From Candidatus Trichofilum aggregatum (GTDB taxonomy: Bacteria > Chloroflexota > Anaerolineae > Promineifilales > Promineifilaceae), in assembly GCA_016716885.1 (NCBI GenBank), contig JADJUV010000045.1:1-61412 (forward strand): a stretch of DNA of 61,412 nucleotides. The letters run 5' to 3'. The position numbers and the translations under genes are program-made. The notes beneath the pieces are model-generated. The model was not told the origin of the DNA and did no database searches. It worked only from the letters and a program-made list of their open reading frames with translations. Below, piece by piece: positions 34,137 to 44,487 of this stretch (positions are counted from its first letter, which is position 1; each line of letters starts with the position of its first letter).

Positions 34137-35784
34137 AAGCGGCCGGGGGCCGCGCGGCGGGGGCCGGGGAAATTGAAGAAGTAAATCCCGTATAGAGCCA
34201 GGGTCAGCACCCCATCTACCAGGCCAAAAATCAACATGAAATAAAGCGGTGAAGAGACGTGCCGCCGAATGGTGAACCACCAGGCCGCAACGATACCCAC
34301 CAGGGTGATGAGCACAGGGAGTGCATAACGCAAGACGATTTCTAGCCAGGGGGGAATGATGGGAACCCAGGCCGAAAAGGGCACATAGACAAACAGGTTA
34401 GGCAAGGAAATCAGTTTGACGATCCAATAAGTGATTACACCCAGCGAAATACTGATCAAACCCCCAGTCGTAAGCTCATCTTCGCGGAAGCCTCCCTGAA
34501 AGAAAAAGGCCAGACCCACAATCAGCATGGGTGCTAACAACCAGACCGAAACAACCAGCGGTGACAAAACCATACCCGATAACATGCCAAAAATCGTCGT
34601 GCCACCCATTTCGACGACATCCTCACCTGAAAGTTGGCCCAAAGCATCCACCATCTCCGGAGCGGTACTGGCAAAATAAACCGTAAACCCGGATGGTGTA
34701 GCGGCCTCCAGCCAGGTTAGATAAAGCTCACCCGCTTGGTTACTGGTCAGAAAAGGCGCATGGGGTGAACCAGTTGAATAACTGAGCAACTGATAGCTTG
34801 TTGGCTGTCCATCCTCTAGAAATAACAGGGCCACTTGTCCGTTGGTTTGTCGTGATTCGAATTGCACGTTGGCATTATGAATCGCAATGGGCAACTCTGA
34901 CCCAATGGCTTTATTGGTAACAATGTCGTTTACTGCCCCGGATAAGGCATATCCTTGTTCTAGATGCTGTACGCGTGCCCCGGTGACAAAACCTACCTCA
35001 TCCCTTTCTTCATAGGCCAACTCAGCACTGATGGGTGCCCGTAAGGGGGTTGTTGGGCTTATAGCCGCCAAATCACTCGGGGGGAATGTCACATACCGCG
35101 TATCAATCGCACCAGCCTGAGGGCCTGTCCTGATTTCTATTGTCCAAAACAGATAAATCTGTTCGTCGTCTAAACCTAATTCTGGTCCACGCAAAATACT
35201 GGTACTACTTACATTCGCCTCAAGTACAACTGCTTCCTGGTCTGGCTGGTATACACCATCAGGGTAACTGGCATATAAAAGGGTCAATGTCCCAGAACCT
35301 GAAGGATAGTAGGCCCACACCGCATGTAACGTGTTGTTGGCATCCGTGATGATGACTGGCGAGATACCACGGGCGTCAACCATCGCGGCCGCGGGCGTTT
35401 CCCCCTCAAGCGTCAGAGCGTATAGCCCCGGTGAGCGGCGCGGACCAGCAAACCAGATATGAGCAGCCCCACTCTGGTCATAAGCCACGGTATAGGCATC
35501 CACCGATAGTTCATTTGGGGAGATCACCCCTGGTGCAACGACAATATCTCCCTCCGCATTCAGCCGGGCATAAAAGAGGGTTCGTTCACTCAGCCAAAAC
35601 AGATCGAGACCATCATTACGCCAGAATAATTACCGACCTGCGTTGAGCCTACAGTCAACGCCCGACTCCAACCAGGTGCTTTAAGCCACTGATATTGCGG
35701 AGAATTACCCCCGCAGGCAACAAGCCCAAGGCCCACTCCTAACCAAACCAGCCAAAAAACATATCGTCGTATCATCATACTCAT
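34133..35784 (-). CDS. Large lipoprotein with C-terminal membrane helices, one frameshift
   Basis: Two open pieces, 35784-35590 and 35527-34133, belong together. The first has a signal peptide with lipobox (LVAC); the second a beta-rich extracellular region (repeats like AHIWFAGP, LHAVWAYYP, LYLTWLE, suggesting a beta-propeller) and four or five membrane helices at the C-terminus. One missing A at about 35616 (GTA ATG read as GTA AAT) joins them. Function unknown. Coupled to the DUF3179 gene. Confidence 0.75.
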
Positions 35785-35823
35785 AACATCAGGCTCACAT
35801 TATGAACCACTACTGGTAGAAAA

Positions 35824-35861
35824 AAACAGGGAGGCCGCAAGTGAATTGCGCCTCCCTGTTT
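35824..35861 (-). terminator. Terminator of the SH3-like lipoprotein gene
   Basis: On the minus strand AAACAGGGAGG/CCTCCCTGTTT with an inner CGCAA/TTGCG pair and a T-run after it. Confidence 0.85.
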
Positions 35862-36014
35862 ATTCAATTAAATCGGATTTATAGATGTTCAGATAACCAT
35901 TGGGGGTTGGTTTGTAGTGACCACTTTAGCGGAACTGGCGCTAACGGCTAAAGCTGCACCCACAAACCAAAACCATTTCCTTAAAAGTTATCGCCAAACA
36001 TCCCTTTTACTTCA

Positions 36015-36656
36015 TCATTCACTTTCATCTAAGACATTATCTTCTGAAACCCAACCTGAGCCAGCCGATGTGTCCACCTGATACCAGAATTTCCCGTCAA
36101 TCTGCGTCACTTGAACAACAGTTACCCCTTCGCCACGAGCCACACCACCAATAATTCGACCGACTGGGCTTGGCTCCTCAAGGATATTAACCAGGAATAA
36201 TTTACCTGTAATCGTGAATTCATCCCCAATCCTCAACCCACCCTGGCCAGATGTATTTGCTGGATCAGCCCCTTCTTCAGCCTTCGCTTCCAGATTTTCC
36301 GCCTTTACCCAGCCAATCTGACCAGAACTTGACTCCACCTGATACCAGATTAATTCCTCAGCGCCGGCCACACTTTGCAGCACCGTAACCGTTGTGCCTC
36401 GAGATTCCCCGGCCACAATTCCACCCTCAGGATTATCTAAAAGATTGACGATGAAACTTCGGCCCACCAGGATTGCATCCTTACCAATTTCAATGTCCCC
36501 TAACACAGTCGCACTCGCGTCTATCGTAGGAAAGGGCGTGGGTTCAGCCCGCCTGGTGGCTTCTTCTACGGACAACACCTCTCCACTTCGACTACAGGCC
36601 AACATGGTCAACGCTACCACAACGACCAACCAAAAAAGCATTTTCCTTGTTTTCAT
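36015..36656 (-). CDS. Lipoprotein with two bacterial SH3-like domains
   Basis: 213 residues from ATG 36656 (MKTRKM). The lipobox is LTMLAC. Two similar halves (about 60-130 and 150-213), with FIVNLLDNPEGGIVAGESRGTTV matching FLVNILEEPSPVGRIIGGVARGEGV and IWYQVESSSGQIGWV matching FWYQVDTSAGSGWV, are SH3b-like repeats. SH3b domains bind cell-wall components. It stands alone with its own terminator, upstream of the opp operon's end. Confidence 0.82.
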   Translation of the reverse strand: MKTRKMLFWLVVVVALTMLACSRSGEVLSVEEATRRAEPTPFPTIDASATVLGDIEIGKDAILVGRSFIVNLLDNPEGGIVAGESRGTTVTVLQSVAGAEELIWYQVESSSGQIGWVKAENLEAKAEEGADPANTSGQGGLRIGDEFTITGKLFLVNILEEPSPVGRIIGGVARGEGVTVVQVTQIDGKFWYQVDTSAGSGWVSEDNVLDESE

Positions 36657-36889
36657 AGTGACTGCCTTTCTCCTCTCAAGGACGAATTTCAAACTCACAT
36701 ACCCTCTTCCACTGTTCTTGAGTTCAGAGCTAGCCGAGAAACTACTCTGGAAAAACCTCTAGCTCTCACTCCGAACTCTAAACTTCAGATTGTACCAGTG
36801 AATAGGAAAGGTTGACCAACAAAACAGTTACTTAAGACTTTGACCTATCAATGTCAATCAGCAAAACGGATGAACTGTTACAAAATCAA
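36657..36889. other. Intergenic region, nothing recognised
   Basis: Spacer between the SH3-like lipoprotein start and the opp terminator. A/T-rich, no gene or repeat recognised; a promoter for the lipoprotein should lie here. Confidence 0.4.
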
Positions 36890-36924
36890 GATGCTTGCCT
36901 GAACAACAATCTCAAGCAAGCATC
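36890..36924 (-). terminator. Possible terminator of the opp operon
   Basis: GATGCTTGC (36890-36898) pairs with GCAAGCATC (36916-36924); on the minus strand it is followed by TTGATTTTG. Located 40 bp after oppC. Confidence 0.5.
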
Positions 36925-36965
36925 TCAAATCAGCTTATTAAATATCGAATTCCAACTCTATAGGT

Positions 36966-37997
36966 CTAATGCTTACCACGTTGCCGAGGATCAAACGCGT
37001 CTCGTAAACCATCCCCCATAAAGTTAAACGCCAATGTTGTTACTACCAGGGCAAGACCGGGAATCAGCACCAGATAAGCATTCGAACGAATGCCCTGATA
37101 ACCTTCGTTAATCATGGCACCCCAACTTGGGGTCGGTGGATTAACCCCTAAACCAATAAAGCTAAGCGCCGCTTCCAGGAAAATATACCCGGGAATGGCC
37201 AGGCTTTCGGCAATAAGAAGGGTACCAATGATATTAGGAAGCAGGTGTCGGAACATGATCCGGCTGTGGCTGGCTCCCATGGCGTAAGCCGCCTCCACAA
37301 ACTCTTTGCGTTTGTAAGAAAGCACCTGCCCTCGAGCCAGACGGGCCAGACCAATCCAGTTAAGCACACCAATGACCAGAAATACCAGGAATAAACCACC
37401 CGTAAGCTGATCGATTTGCAGAATAAACCCGGTTATGCCCGGTTGTTCCCCTGAATTACCCAGTGCTTTAAAATAAACAGACACAAGGATAATCAGCGGC
37501 AACAGCGGCACAGCATATAGAAAATCAACCACCCGCATAATCAGGTTATCTACCCAGCCGCCCGCATAACCAGATAATACCCCCATGAAAATTCCAATGA
37601 CCAGGCTAACCATTGAAGCCACAATGGCCACCGAAAGCGAGACCCGGCTACCATAAATAACCCGGCTCCACAAATCTCGACCCAACGCATCAGAGCCAGC
37701 CAGATACACCGTACAACCCCACTCGAAAGGAGTACCGGCCCAATGGCAATCATCATTTAAGCGAGTTTCGACAATATCGTAACCGGTTAAAGGTTTCCGG
37801 TAATTAGCAAAAACATTCTGCGTACGATAATTATAAGGGGTTAATATCGGGGCCAGTAACGCTATAGTTATTTCGATGATGACAAAAATCATCCCGGCCA
37901 CAGCGACCTTATTCCGCCGAAATTCACGAAAAGCATCTGCCGCTGGGCTTCGGCCTCTTTCCACCTTATTGCCTTTTGCATCCAATGTTACAGCCAT
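36966..37997 (-). CDS. oppC: Oligopeptide ABC transporter permease OppC
   Basis: 343 residues from ATG 37997 (SD GGAGAGG). A N-terminal helix (GMIFVIIEITIALLAPIL), a long periplasmic loop and five further helices; the EAA loop reads EAAYAMGASHSRIMFRHLLPN, which docks the ATPases. Fifth gene of the oppDFABC operon. Confidence 0.93.
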   Translation of the reverse strand: MAVTLDAKGNKVERGRSPAADAFREFRRNKVAVAGMIFVIIEITIALLAPILTPYNYRTQNVFANYRKPLTGYDIVETRLNDDCHWAGTPFEWGCTVYLAGSDALGRDLWSRVIYGSRVSLSVAIVASMVSLVIGIFMGVLSGYAGGWVDNLIMRVVDFLYAVPLLPLIILVSVYFKALGNSGEQPGITGFILQIDQLTGGLFLVFLVIGVLNWIGLARLARGQVLSYKRKEFVEAAYAMGASHSRIMFRHLLPNIIGTLLIAESLAIPGYIFLEAALSFIGLGVNPPTPSWGAMINEGYQGIRSNAYLVLIPGLALVVTTLAFNFMGDGLRDAFDPRQRGKH

Positions 37998-38165
37998 TTT
38001 GCCACCTCTCCAGGTAAAATACCCGCACAATCCTCACTCTCATCACGATTGGGCCAAGCCCAATTTATTTTTTCCCTAACATCAGGGAAATTTCGGTGTG
38101 ATTCACTTTATCTTGACACTGATGCAGGACGATTTGGCAAATCGTCCTTTAACGGTTGCCCTTAG

Positions 38166-39155
38166 CTAATCAAACCGAATACGGGGATCCAGCCAGGCAT
38201 AAATGATGTCTACCATCAGATTTCCGAGAATTAACAAGACAGCAAACAAAAGGGTCAGGCTAGTCAACAGAAAATATTCTCGTTGACCAATACTTAACAC
38301 AAATTGTCGTCCCATACCGTTAATGGCAAAAATATTCTCGGTGATCAAAGCACCCGTCACGGCCCCAGCCAATAATGGCCCCAGAATTGTGGCTACAGGT
38401 ATCAATGAGTTCTTCAGGGCATGGACGATAACAACGGTTGAGGGTTTCAACCCTTTGGCATAAGCTGTCCGGATATAGTCAGAGTCCAAAACATCTAACA
38501 AACCAGCACGAGTCAACCGGGCAATACCCCCCGAATAAGCCGTTCCTAGAGCAAATACGGGCAAAATGGCTAATTCAAAGAATTTGGCATCCGGACCAAA
38601 CATGTCACTAAACTGGGGCAAAAAACCTAAAACAAAGGGCGGATCGGAACCCCAGCGGCCAAACTCAAACCATTTCAAATAAACCCCAAAAATCAAGATC
38701 AAAACAGGCCCTAACACCAGGTTAGGAATAGAAACACCTAATACCGCCATAAACGTGGCGGTGTAATCAATCATCGAATTATGGCGTAAGGCGGCAATGA
38801 TGCCTGCCGGGATGCCAATACTAAAACCCACCGTTAAGGCCATCAGGCCTAACTGAATAGAAACGGGAAACGTTTCCGCCACAATATCATTGACATCTCG
38901 ACTGGGCGTTTTGAATAGTGGCCCCAGTTCTCCTTTGGCCAGATTGCCAAAATAGAGAAAAAACTGGGTGGACAAAGGTTCGTTGAGGCCATAGCGATTT
39001 TCCAGTCGCTCACGCACAGCCGGGGGCATGGGACGCTGACCAACACTATCAAATGGGCCCCCTGGGATGGCATGAACGAGCAGAAAGGTAGCTAAGATGA
39101 TGAAGAACAGGACAGGGATAGAGATTAGCGAACGGCGGATGATATAAGTGATCAT
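38166..39155 (-). CDS. oppB: Oligopeptide ABC transporter permease OppB
   Basis: 329 residues, six membrane helices. N-terminal MITYIIRRSLISIPVLFFI is the typical OppB start; the EAA loop is RTAYAKGLKPSTVVIVHALKN. Forms the channel with OppC. Fourth gene of the operon; about 170 bp downstream of oppC's start lies between the two permeases. Confidence 0.93.
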   Translation of the reverse strand: MITYIIRRSLISIPVLFFIILATFLLVHAIPGGPFDSVGQRPMPPAVRERLENRYGLNEPLSTQFFLYFGNLAKGELGPLFKTPSRDVNDIVAETFPVSIQLGLMALTVGFSIGIPAGIIAALRHNSMIDYTATFMAVLGVSIPNLVLGPVLILIFGVYLKWFEFGRWGSDPPFVLGFLPQFSDMFGPDAKFFELAILPVFALGTAYSGGIARLTRAGLLDVLDSDYIRTAYAKGLKPSTVVIVHALKNSLIPVATILGPLLAGAVTGALITENIFAINGMGRQFVLSIGQREYFLLTSLTLLFAVLLILGNLMVDIIYAWLDPRIRFD

Positions 39156-39207
39156 ACATCACCTCCAGGGACCGAATGACAAATAACGATTGAACAGCAG
39201 TGGGGGA

Positions 39208-39246
39208 GTAATGGGGGAGCAGGTTAATAACCTGCTCCCCCATTAC
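39208..39246 (-). other. Stable intercistronic hairpin between oppA and oppB
   Basis: 18-bp perfect stem GTAATGGGGGAGCAGGTT/AACCTGCTCCCCCATTAC with a 3-nt loop and no T-run. Such hairpins after a binding-protein gene protect its mRNA and reduce read-through into the permease genes. Confidence 0.75.
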
Positions 39247-39274
39247 ATTACATCAGACTAAACAAGTTAACTTG

Positions 39275-41150
39275 TTATTCACCGCGAGCGGCTAATTGCG
39301 CTTCTTGGTCAATGCTGTAGTTGTACCACTGATTCCCACCGAACAGAGCAGGAACATTGGTGTACCAGGAGTGCTGGGCAACATAAGCGATGCGCAAGAA
39401 GATAGGCGCAAACGGGAACTCACCCTCAGGACCGAAGAAGTTCTCTTCAATCTGAGCGTACAGTTCGATACGGCGAGCCGGATCTGTTTCGGAACGGGCT
39501 TCCACGATTAAATCGTCTGTTTCGGTACATTCACGCTTCTGACGATTTTCGGGATTACCACACCACAGAACGTCACCGACCCAGTTGTTTTCGTCGGCGT
39601 AGTCAGGACCCCAACCGAGTGTCCACATGTGCGGCGCACTTTCATCGGGAGCATCACCAGCCGTGGCGGCCAACAGTTCAGCGAAAGGCAGTTGCTGAAT
39701 CTGGATGATGCTGGGATCGCAACCCAGATTGTCGGACCAGTTAGCCTGGGCAAATTCAATCCAGCTCAGGGTGGATGCACCACTGTAGCCTAAGAGAGTA
39801 ACTTGCGGAAAGCCTTCACAGCCAGGGTAACCGGCGTCGGCCAGTTGTTGGGCAGCATATTCGGGGTCGAAACCCACACCAATTTCGTCAATGGCGGGCG
39901 CACCGAAGATACCGGGAGGCGCAAAGTGGCGCATGGGCAAGCCCTGGCCGCGACGGACTTCGGTCACATAGGTGGCACGGTCAAACGCGGCGCTGAAAGC
40001 GCGGCGTACACGGACATCGTCGAACGGTGCTTTGGTGTAACGGAAGGAGATGTAGAATACCGCCAGGTCAGGGATCTGTACGGTTTCATCGGGGTAGGCA
40101 GCCAGATGCGCTTCGAGTTCGGCGTCAGGAATACCAGATGTTTCCAACTGGCCATTCAACCACAGAGAATAGGTGGTGGTGACGTCAGGAACGATAGTCA
40201 CAACGCGGCGCTCGACATTACCGGAACCAGCCATGTCGGCGGGCATCAGGGGGTTACGTTGTACGATCACACGCACGTTGTGAACCCATTCAGCCAGGAC
40301 GAAACGGCCACTGGTGACAACCGTACCGGCTTCCGTCCAGTCGTCGCCATAGGCTTCGATGGCCCACTGGGGAGTCGCATTCAACACCCACATGGGGGTC
40401 ATGGAAAGGAAGAAGCTGGTGGGGTTTTCCAGTTGGATAACCAATGTGCCCGCATCGGGAGCAGTCACACCAATAGCATCAATCAATTCTTGGGGTACAG
40501 CAGAAGGATCTTCAGCATTCAAAACGTCGGCACAACCCAAGATGATGGGGGCGACGACACTGCTGTAGTAACCACCGGTGTTGGGATCGCAAGCGCGTTT
40601 GATACCATAGACGAAGTCATTGGCAGTCACGAAGCGGGGATTACCTTCTTCATCCACTTCTTGGGTGGTTTCGCCCGTGGCGGGGTTGTATTTCACCCAG
40701 GGGATGTCGGTACGGACAGCGAAGGTGTAGGTCAAACCGTCTTCACTGATTTCCCAGCTGGTGGCGGCTTCGGGAACGATTTCGGTGGTCTCCAGATCGT
40801 AATTTGTCAGAGCCACAAACAGGTTCTCGATGTAGGTAATACCTACGGCGTCTTCAGCAACTTGGGGGTCGAGTGCAGGAATGTCAGTGGTACTGCCCTG
40901 ATACAGGGTGATGGGTTCCATCTCAGGTTCTACCGGTTCTGGGGTTCCTCAACTTACCACTTCGGTAACAATGACGGGTTACTTCAACTTCCCCACCTTC
41001 GCCTTCGATAACTTCTGTCACAACGCGGGTTACTTCTGTTTCAACTTCTACAACTTTGGTAACTTCAACTGTTGTGGGCTGGCAAGCCACGACAAACAGA
41101 GCTACCAGCGCGAGTAGGGCCAATAAAATGGCCTTCTTCTTATTCATCAT
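39275..41150 (-). CDS. oppA: Peptide-binding lipoprotein (SBP family 5), N-terminal linker disrupted
   Basis: Solute-binding protein of the opp system. The signal peptide with lipobox (LFVVAC) starts at ATG 41150 with GGAGG upstream and is followed by a Val/Glu/Thr linker (VTKVVEVETEVTRVVTEV). The main domain (from about 40921) matches family 5: LYQGSTTDIPALDPQVAED, LTYTFAVR, KAPFDDVRVRRAFSAAFDR. The linker is broken between 40930 and 40985 by a frame change (one extra base or two missing) and an in-frame TGA. The rest of the operon is intact, so assembly or sequencing error in a low-complexity stretch is plausible; a true pseudogene cannot be excluded. Confidence 0.82.
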
Positions 41151-41335
41151 TGTAAACTCCTCCATACATGGGTTAAACATTTGACACAGTAAAGCAGACT
41201 AGCTTGGGTTTGCTTATTCAGTTGAGTTCGATCATCACCTCCTCGTGGGATCGTATCAGGTTATAGCGTAGGAAAGTAGCACAGGGACCAAGTATGTTGT
41301 GAGTGCTGATGAAGCCCCTGTAGGGAAAACCAGGT

Positions 41336-42364
41336 TTAGAGAAATTTCTCTGAGTGATGGCAAGCGGTGTAATGGGGTTGTAGTTCCGTGCCCAAATTGC
41401 GGAGCGGCGGTTCTTCCTGGGTACAGATATCGGTGCGATGACTGCACCGGGGGTGGAAGTAACAACCCGAGGGGGGGTTTGCCGGGTTGGGCACATCCCC
41501 TTCGAGAATAATACGCCTGCGGTTAGCTTCTTTATCCGGGTCAGGTACGGGAATGGCCGATAATAAGGCGATGGTGTAGGGGTGAATGGGGTGATCATAC
41601 ACCTCATCGACTTCCCCTAATTCCACAACTTTACCCAGATACATGACGGCTACCCGGTCGCTGATGTAACGAATCATGGATAGGTCATGGGCAATAAACA
41701 GATAGGTTAGGCCCAGTTGTTTTTTGAGATCGTCCAAAAGGTTGACGACCTGCGCTTGAATGGACACGTCGAGGGCGGAGATAGGTTCGTCACAAACGAT
41801 GAACTGGGGATTGGTGGCAAGGGAACGAGCCACACCGATACGCTGTCGCTGACCACCGGAAAATTCGTGGGGGTAGCGGTTAATGAAATTAGGATTAAGC
41901 CCCACCAGGGCCAGCAGTTCCTGGACCCGTTCGCGGCGCTCGTTGGCATTGCCGATGTTATGAATTTCCAGTGGCTCACCAATGATGCTACCGACGGTCA
42001 TACGAGGGTTCAGGGAAGCGTAGGGGTCCTGGAAGATCATTTGCATGTGGCGGCGCATTTTACGCAATTCGCCTGGCTTGAGTTTGGTTAGCTCCTGGCC
42101 TTTGAAAATGACTTCGCCGGCGGTTGGCTCAAGTAATTGAAGCACGGAACGCCCAGTCGTGGATTTACCACAACCGCTTTCACCTACCATACCAAGGGTT
42201 TCACCCTCACGAATATCAAAGGTTACGCCATCTACGGCATAAACCTGACCCACCACGCGGCGAAAAACGCCCCGGGCGATGGGGAAATGTTTTTTAAGGT
42301 TACGAACTTCCAAAAGAAGTGGTTTTTGTATTGGGTTACCGTTGGTTTGATTTGTCTCGCTCAT
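41336..42364 (-). CDS. oppF: Oligopeptide ABC transporter ATPase OppF
   Basis: 342 residues from ATG 42364 (MSETNQ), whose ATG overlaps the oppD stop (ATGA). Walker A GESGCGKST, signature FSGGQRQRIGVARSLA, Walker B FIVCDE, and the C-terminal cysteines of the Opp/Dpp C domain (CYFHPRC). Second gene of the operon. Confidence 0.95.
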   Translation of the reverse strand: MSETNQTNGNPIQKPLLLEVRNLKKHFPIARGVFRRVVGQVYAVDGVTFDIREGETLGMVGESGCGKSTTGRSVLQLLEPTAGEVIFKGQELTKLKPGELRKMRRHMQMIFQDPYASLNPRMTVGSIIGEPLEIHNIGNANERRERVQELLALVGLNPNFINRYPHEFSGGQRQRIGVARSLATNPQFIVCDEPISALDVSIQAQVVNLLDDLKKQLGLTYLFIAHDLSMIRYISDRVAVMYLGKVVELGEVDEVYDHPIHPYTIALLSAIPVPDPDKEANRRRIILEGDVPNPANPPSGCYFHPRCSHRTDICTQEEPPLRNLGTELQPHYTACHHSEKFL

Positions 42365-43356
42365 GATCGCATCCCCGCACGCACTTCTTCCCAGCGGAAG
42401 CAAGCGGAATAATGATCTGGACCGGCCTCGTAGAGGGGGGGCACTTCTTGCCAACATTTTTCGATGGCGAAGCGACAACGTGGGGCAAAGGGGCAATGGG
42501 TTGGTTTGATGGTCAGATCAGGGGGCAACCCTTCAATAGCGATCAGGCGCTGTCTTTCTCGTTTTGTGTCTACTTTGGGTAGAGATTGGAGCAAACCCAA
42601 CGTGTAGGGGTGACTCGTTTGATGGTAGAGGTCTCTGACGCGAGCTTGTTCGACGACATACCCGGCATACATAACGATGACTTTATCTACCATACCAGCA
42701 ACGACCCCGAGGTCATGGGTAATCCAGATGATGGCCATGCCCAGTTTTTCTTTGAGGCGAAGAACCAGGTCAATAATTTGGGCCTGGATGGTAACGTCCA
42801 GGGCGGTTGTTGGCTCATCGGCGATGAGGATGGATGGGTTGCAGGTGAGGGCCATGGCTATCATGATGCGCTGGCGTTGTCCACCGGAAAATTGATGGGG
42901 GTAGTCGTTGAGGCGGTCGGCGGCGTTGGGCACACCGACGAGGCGAAGCATTTCAACAGCGCGTTCGCGGGCCTGATCTTTGTTTAACCCCATGTGCAGG
43001 CGGAGCATTTCGGTCATTTGGCGATCAACGGTGAGAACCGGATTGAGCGAAGTCATGGGATCTTGGAAGATCATGGCGATTTCGCGGCCGCGAACCTGCC
43101 TTATCTCCTCATTGCTCAATTTCAACAAATCCCGACCATTGTAGAGCACTTCCCCGCCTTCAATACGCCCTGGGGGCATAGGGATGAGCCGCATCAAGGT
43201 CAAGACTCCGACCGATTTCCCTGAACCACTTTCACCAACGATGGCCATGGATTCACCTTCGTTTAGGGTATACGAGATACCGTTAACCGCGTGAACCACG
43301 CCACCTTCGGTGTAAAACCTCGTGACTAGGTTACGTACTTCTAATAAATGTTCCAT
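42361..43356 (-). CDS. oppD: Oligopeptide ABC transporter ATPase OppD
   Basis: 331 residues from ATG 43356 (MEHLLEV), GGAAAAGG upstream. Walker A GESGSGKS, signature FSGGQRQRIMIAMAL, Walker B ILIADE, and the Opp/Dpp C-terminal cysteine cluster (CPFAPRC...CW). First gene of the operon, followed by oppF with a 4-bp overlap. The only GCGGCCGC of the whole opp operon is in this gene (43084). Confidence 0.95.
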   Translation of the reverse strand: MEHLLEVRNLVTRFYTEGGVVHAVNGISYTLNEGESMAIVGESGSGKSVGVLTLMRLIPMPPGRIEGGEVLYNGRDLLKLSNEEIRQVRGREIAMIFQDPMTSLNPVLTVDRQMTEMLRLHMGLNKDQARERAVEMLRLVGVPNAADRLNDYPHQFSGGQRQRIMIAMALTCNPSILIADEPTTALDVTIQAQIIDLVLRLKEKLGMAIIWITHDLGVVAGMVDKVIVMYAGYVVEQARVRDLYHQTSHPYTLGLLQSLPKVDTKRERQRLIAIEGLPPDLTIKPTHCPFAPRCRFAIEKCWQEVPPLYEAGPDHYSACFRWEEVRAGMRS

Positions 43357-43359
43357 CAC

Positions 43360-43858
43360 CTTTTCCCCAGATTGTGTTGTGAATAAGAAGACTACCAGGT
43401 GGGTGTCCCTCTATAGGGTTCTGTGTTTTGTTGCGTGGTTTACTGGCGACCTGGAAAACACCTTACTCAACTTTATATCACAAGCTGGCTCAGGCGCAAA
43501 AATGCGCTGGTTTCCATTATGAGATAGAGGCTGTGTTTAAATCGCTCCAGCCTGCACTCTGTTTCCATCCGCACCGTGTGATTGTAAAACAAATCACACA
43601 AATAGTCAATACGGTGGCAAGAAAGTGACATTTTGGGGTTTCGTGGTGTTTTGCTGGGGTCAAATGCAAACTTGGCCCTATTTTGCCCTTAATTAGAGCA
43701 TCCGTCAAAAGATAGTTACAATTGAAGGATTAAATACGGTCGCGACAGGGGCGTTTTTTGCTGACCTCTGGAGACTGAGCGATTAAGAGATTTCCAGAAG
43801 TCGGCCAAATTTCGCCGAAGTCGAGTACGGTAAAAGTTACCATTCAGGAGGCAAGAGA
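43360..43858. other. Intergenic region with repeat family B
   Basis: 500 bp between divergent oppD and the glycosylase gene. Holds repeat family B copy 2 (43755-43826). Promoters for both sides must be here; none is clear. Confidence 0.5.
43755..43826 (+). repeat. Dispersed repeat family B, copy 2
   Basis: TGACCTCTGGAGACTGAGCG, 'gattaagagatttccaga' and 'tttcgccgaagtcgag' match 45256-45328 in order. Confidence 0.75.
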
Positions 43859-44479
43859 ATGCAATCAGACCAGTTAGATCATTCGCTTCACTTTGACTCA
43901 TTGACCGCCCTGGTGACAGACATGATGGCGATGAACCATGATCCCCTGTTTCCCGCCGGAACGAATATGGTGATTTACCGGGGCAATCCTGAGGCCAAAT
44001 TTATGGTGATTGGTGAGGCCCCAGGCCCGGAAGAAAATAAACAAGGCAAACCATTTGTTGGGCGTTCCGGGCAGTTATTGGATCAAATTTTACAGGCGGT
44101 AAAACTTGATTCGGAGAAGGATGTATTTATCTCCAATTCGGTTTTCCGTTTGCCGCCAGGGGATGCGGGCAAATCTTTTCGTAAACCTACAAACCAGGAG
44201 ATTGCTTTTTACCGACCCTATACCTTAGAGATTGTGCGGCTGGTTGACCCCAAAGTGATTATTTTAACGGGTGGTGTGGCCGCGCAATCAGTGTTGAATG
44301 AGACACAAGGGATCACTAAGATACGGGGCAAATGGTATGAATGGCAGGGCCGATGGGTCATGCCGGTTTTTCACCCTTCGTATTTGTTGCGTAATCCTTC
44401 GCGTGAGCCAGGCTCACCGAAGGCCCTGACCTGGCAGGACATCCAGGCGGCGCGTCAAAAGTACGATGAACTGATGTAG
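43859..44479 (+). CDS. Uracil-DNA glycosylase family protein lacking the Fe-S cysteines
   Basis: 206 residues, AGGAGG before ATG 43859. The family 4-like motifs GEAPGPEE, FVGRSGQLLD and HPSYLLR are present, so it belongs to the base-excision glycosylase superfamily. The protein has no cysteine at all, whereas family 4 enzymes bind a [4Fe-4S] cluster by four Cys. The usual KCRPP segment reads VFRLPPG. Activity on uracil is likely but not certain. Methyltransferase gene follows after 8 bp. Confidence 0.85.
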   Translation: MQSDQLDHSLHFDSLTALVTDMMAMNHDPLFPAGTNMVIYRGNPEAKFMVIGEAPGPEENKQGKPFVGRSGQLLDQILQAVKLDSEKDVFISNSVFRLPPGDAGKSFRKPTNQEIAFYRPYTLEIVRLVDPKVIILTGGVAAQSVLNETQGITKIRGKWYEWQGRWVMPVFHPSYLLRNPSREPGSPKALTWQDIQAARQKYDELM

Positions 44480-44487
44480 GAGCGTTC

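Noticed and set aside
39803..41011. 402-codon plus-strand frame opposite oppA
   Set aside because: Antisense to a recognised binding protein; Gly-rich with no domain. Shadow of the real frame.
43859..44479. UDGX-type (crosslinking) uracil-DNA glycosylase
   Set aside because: The KRRIH loop that defines UDGX is not present.
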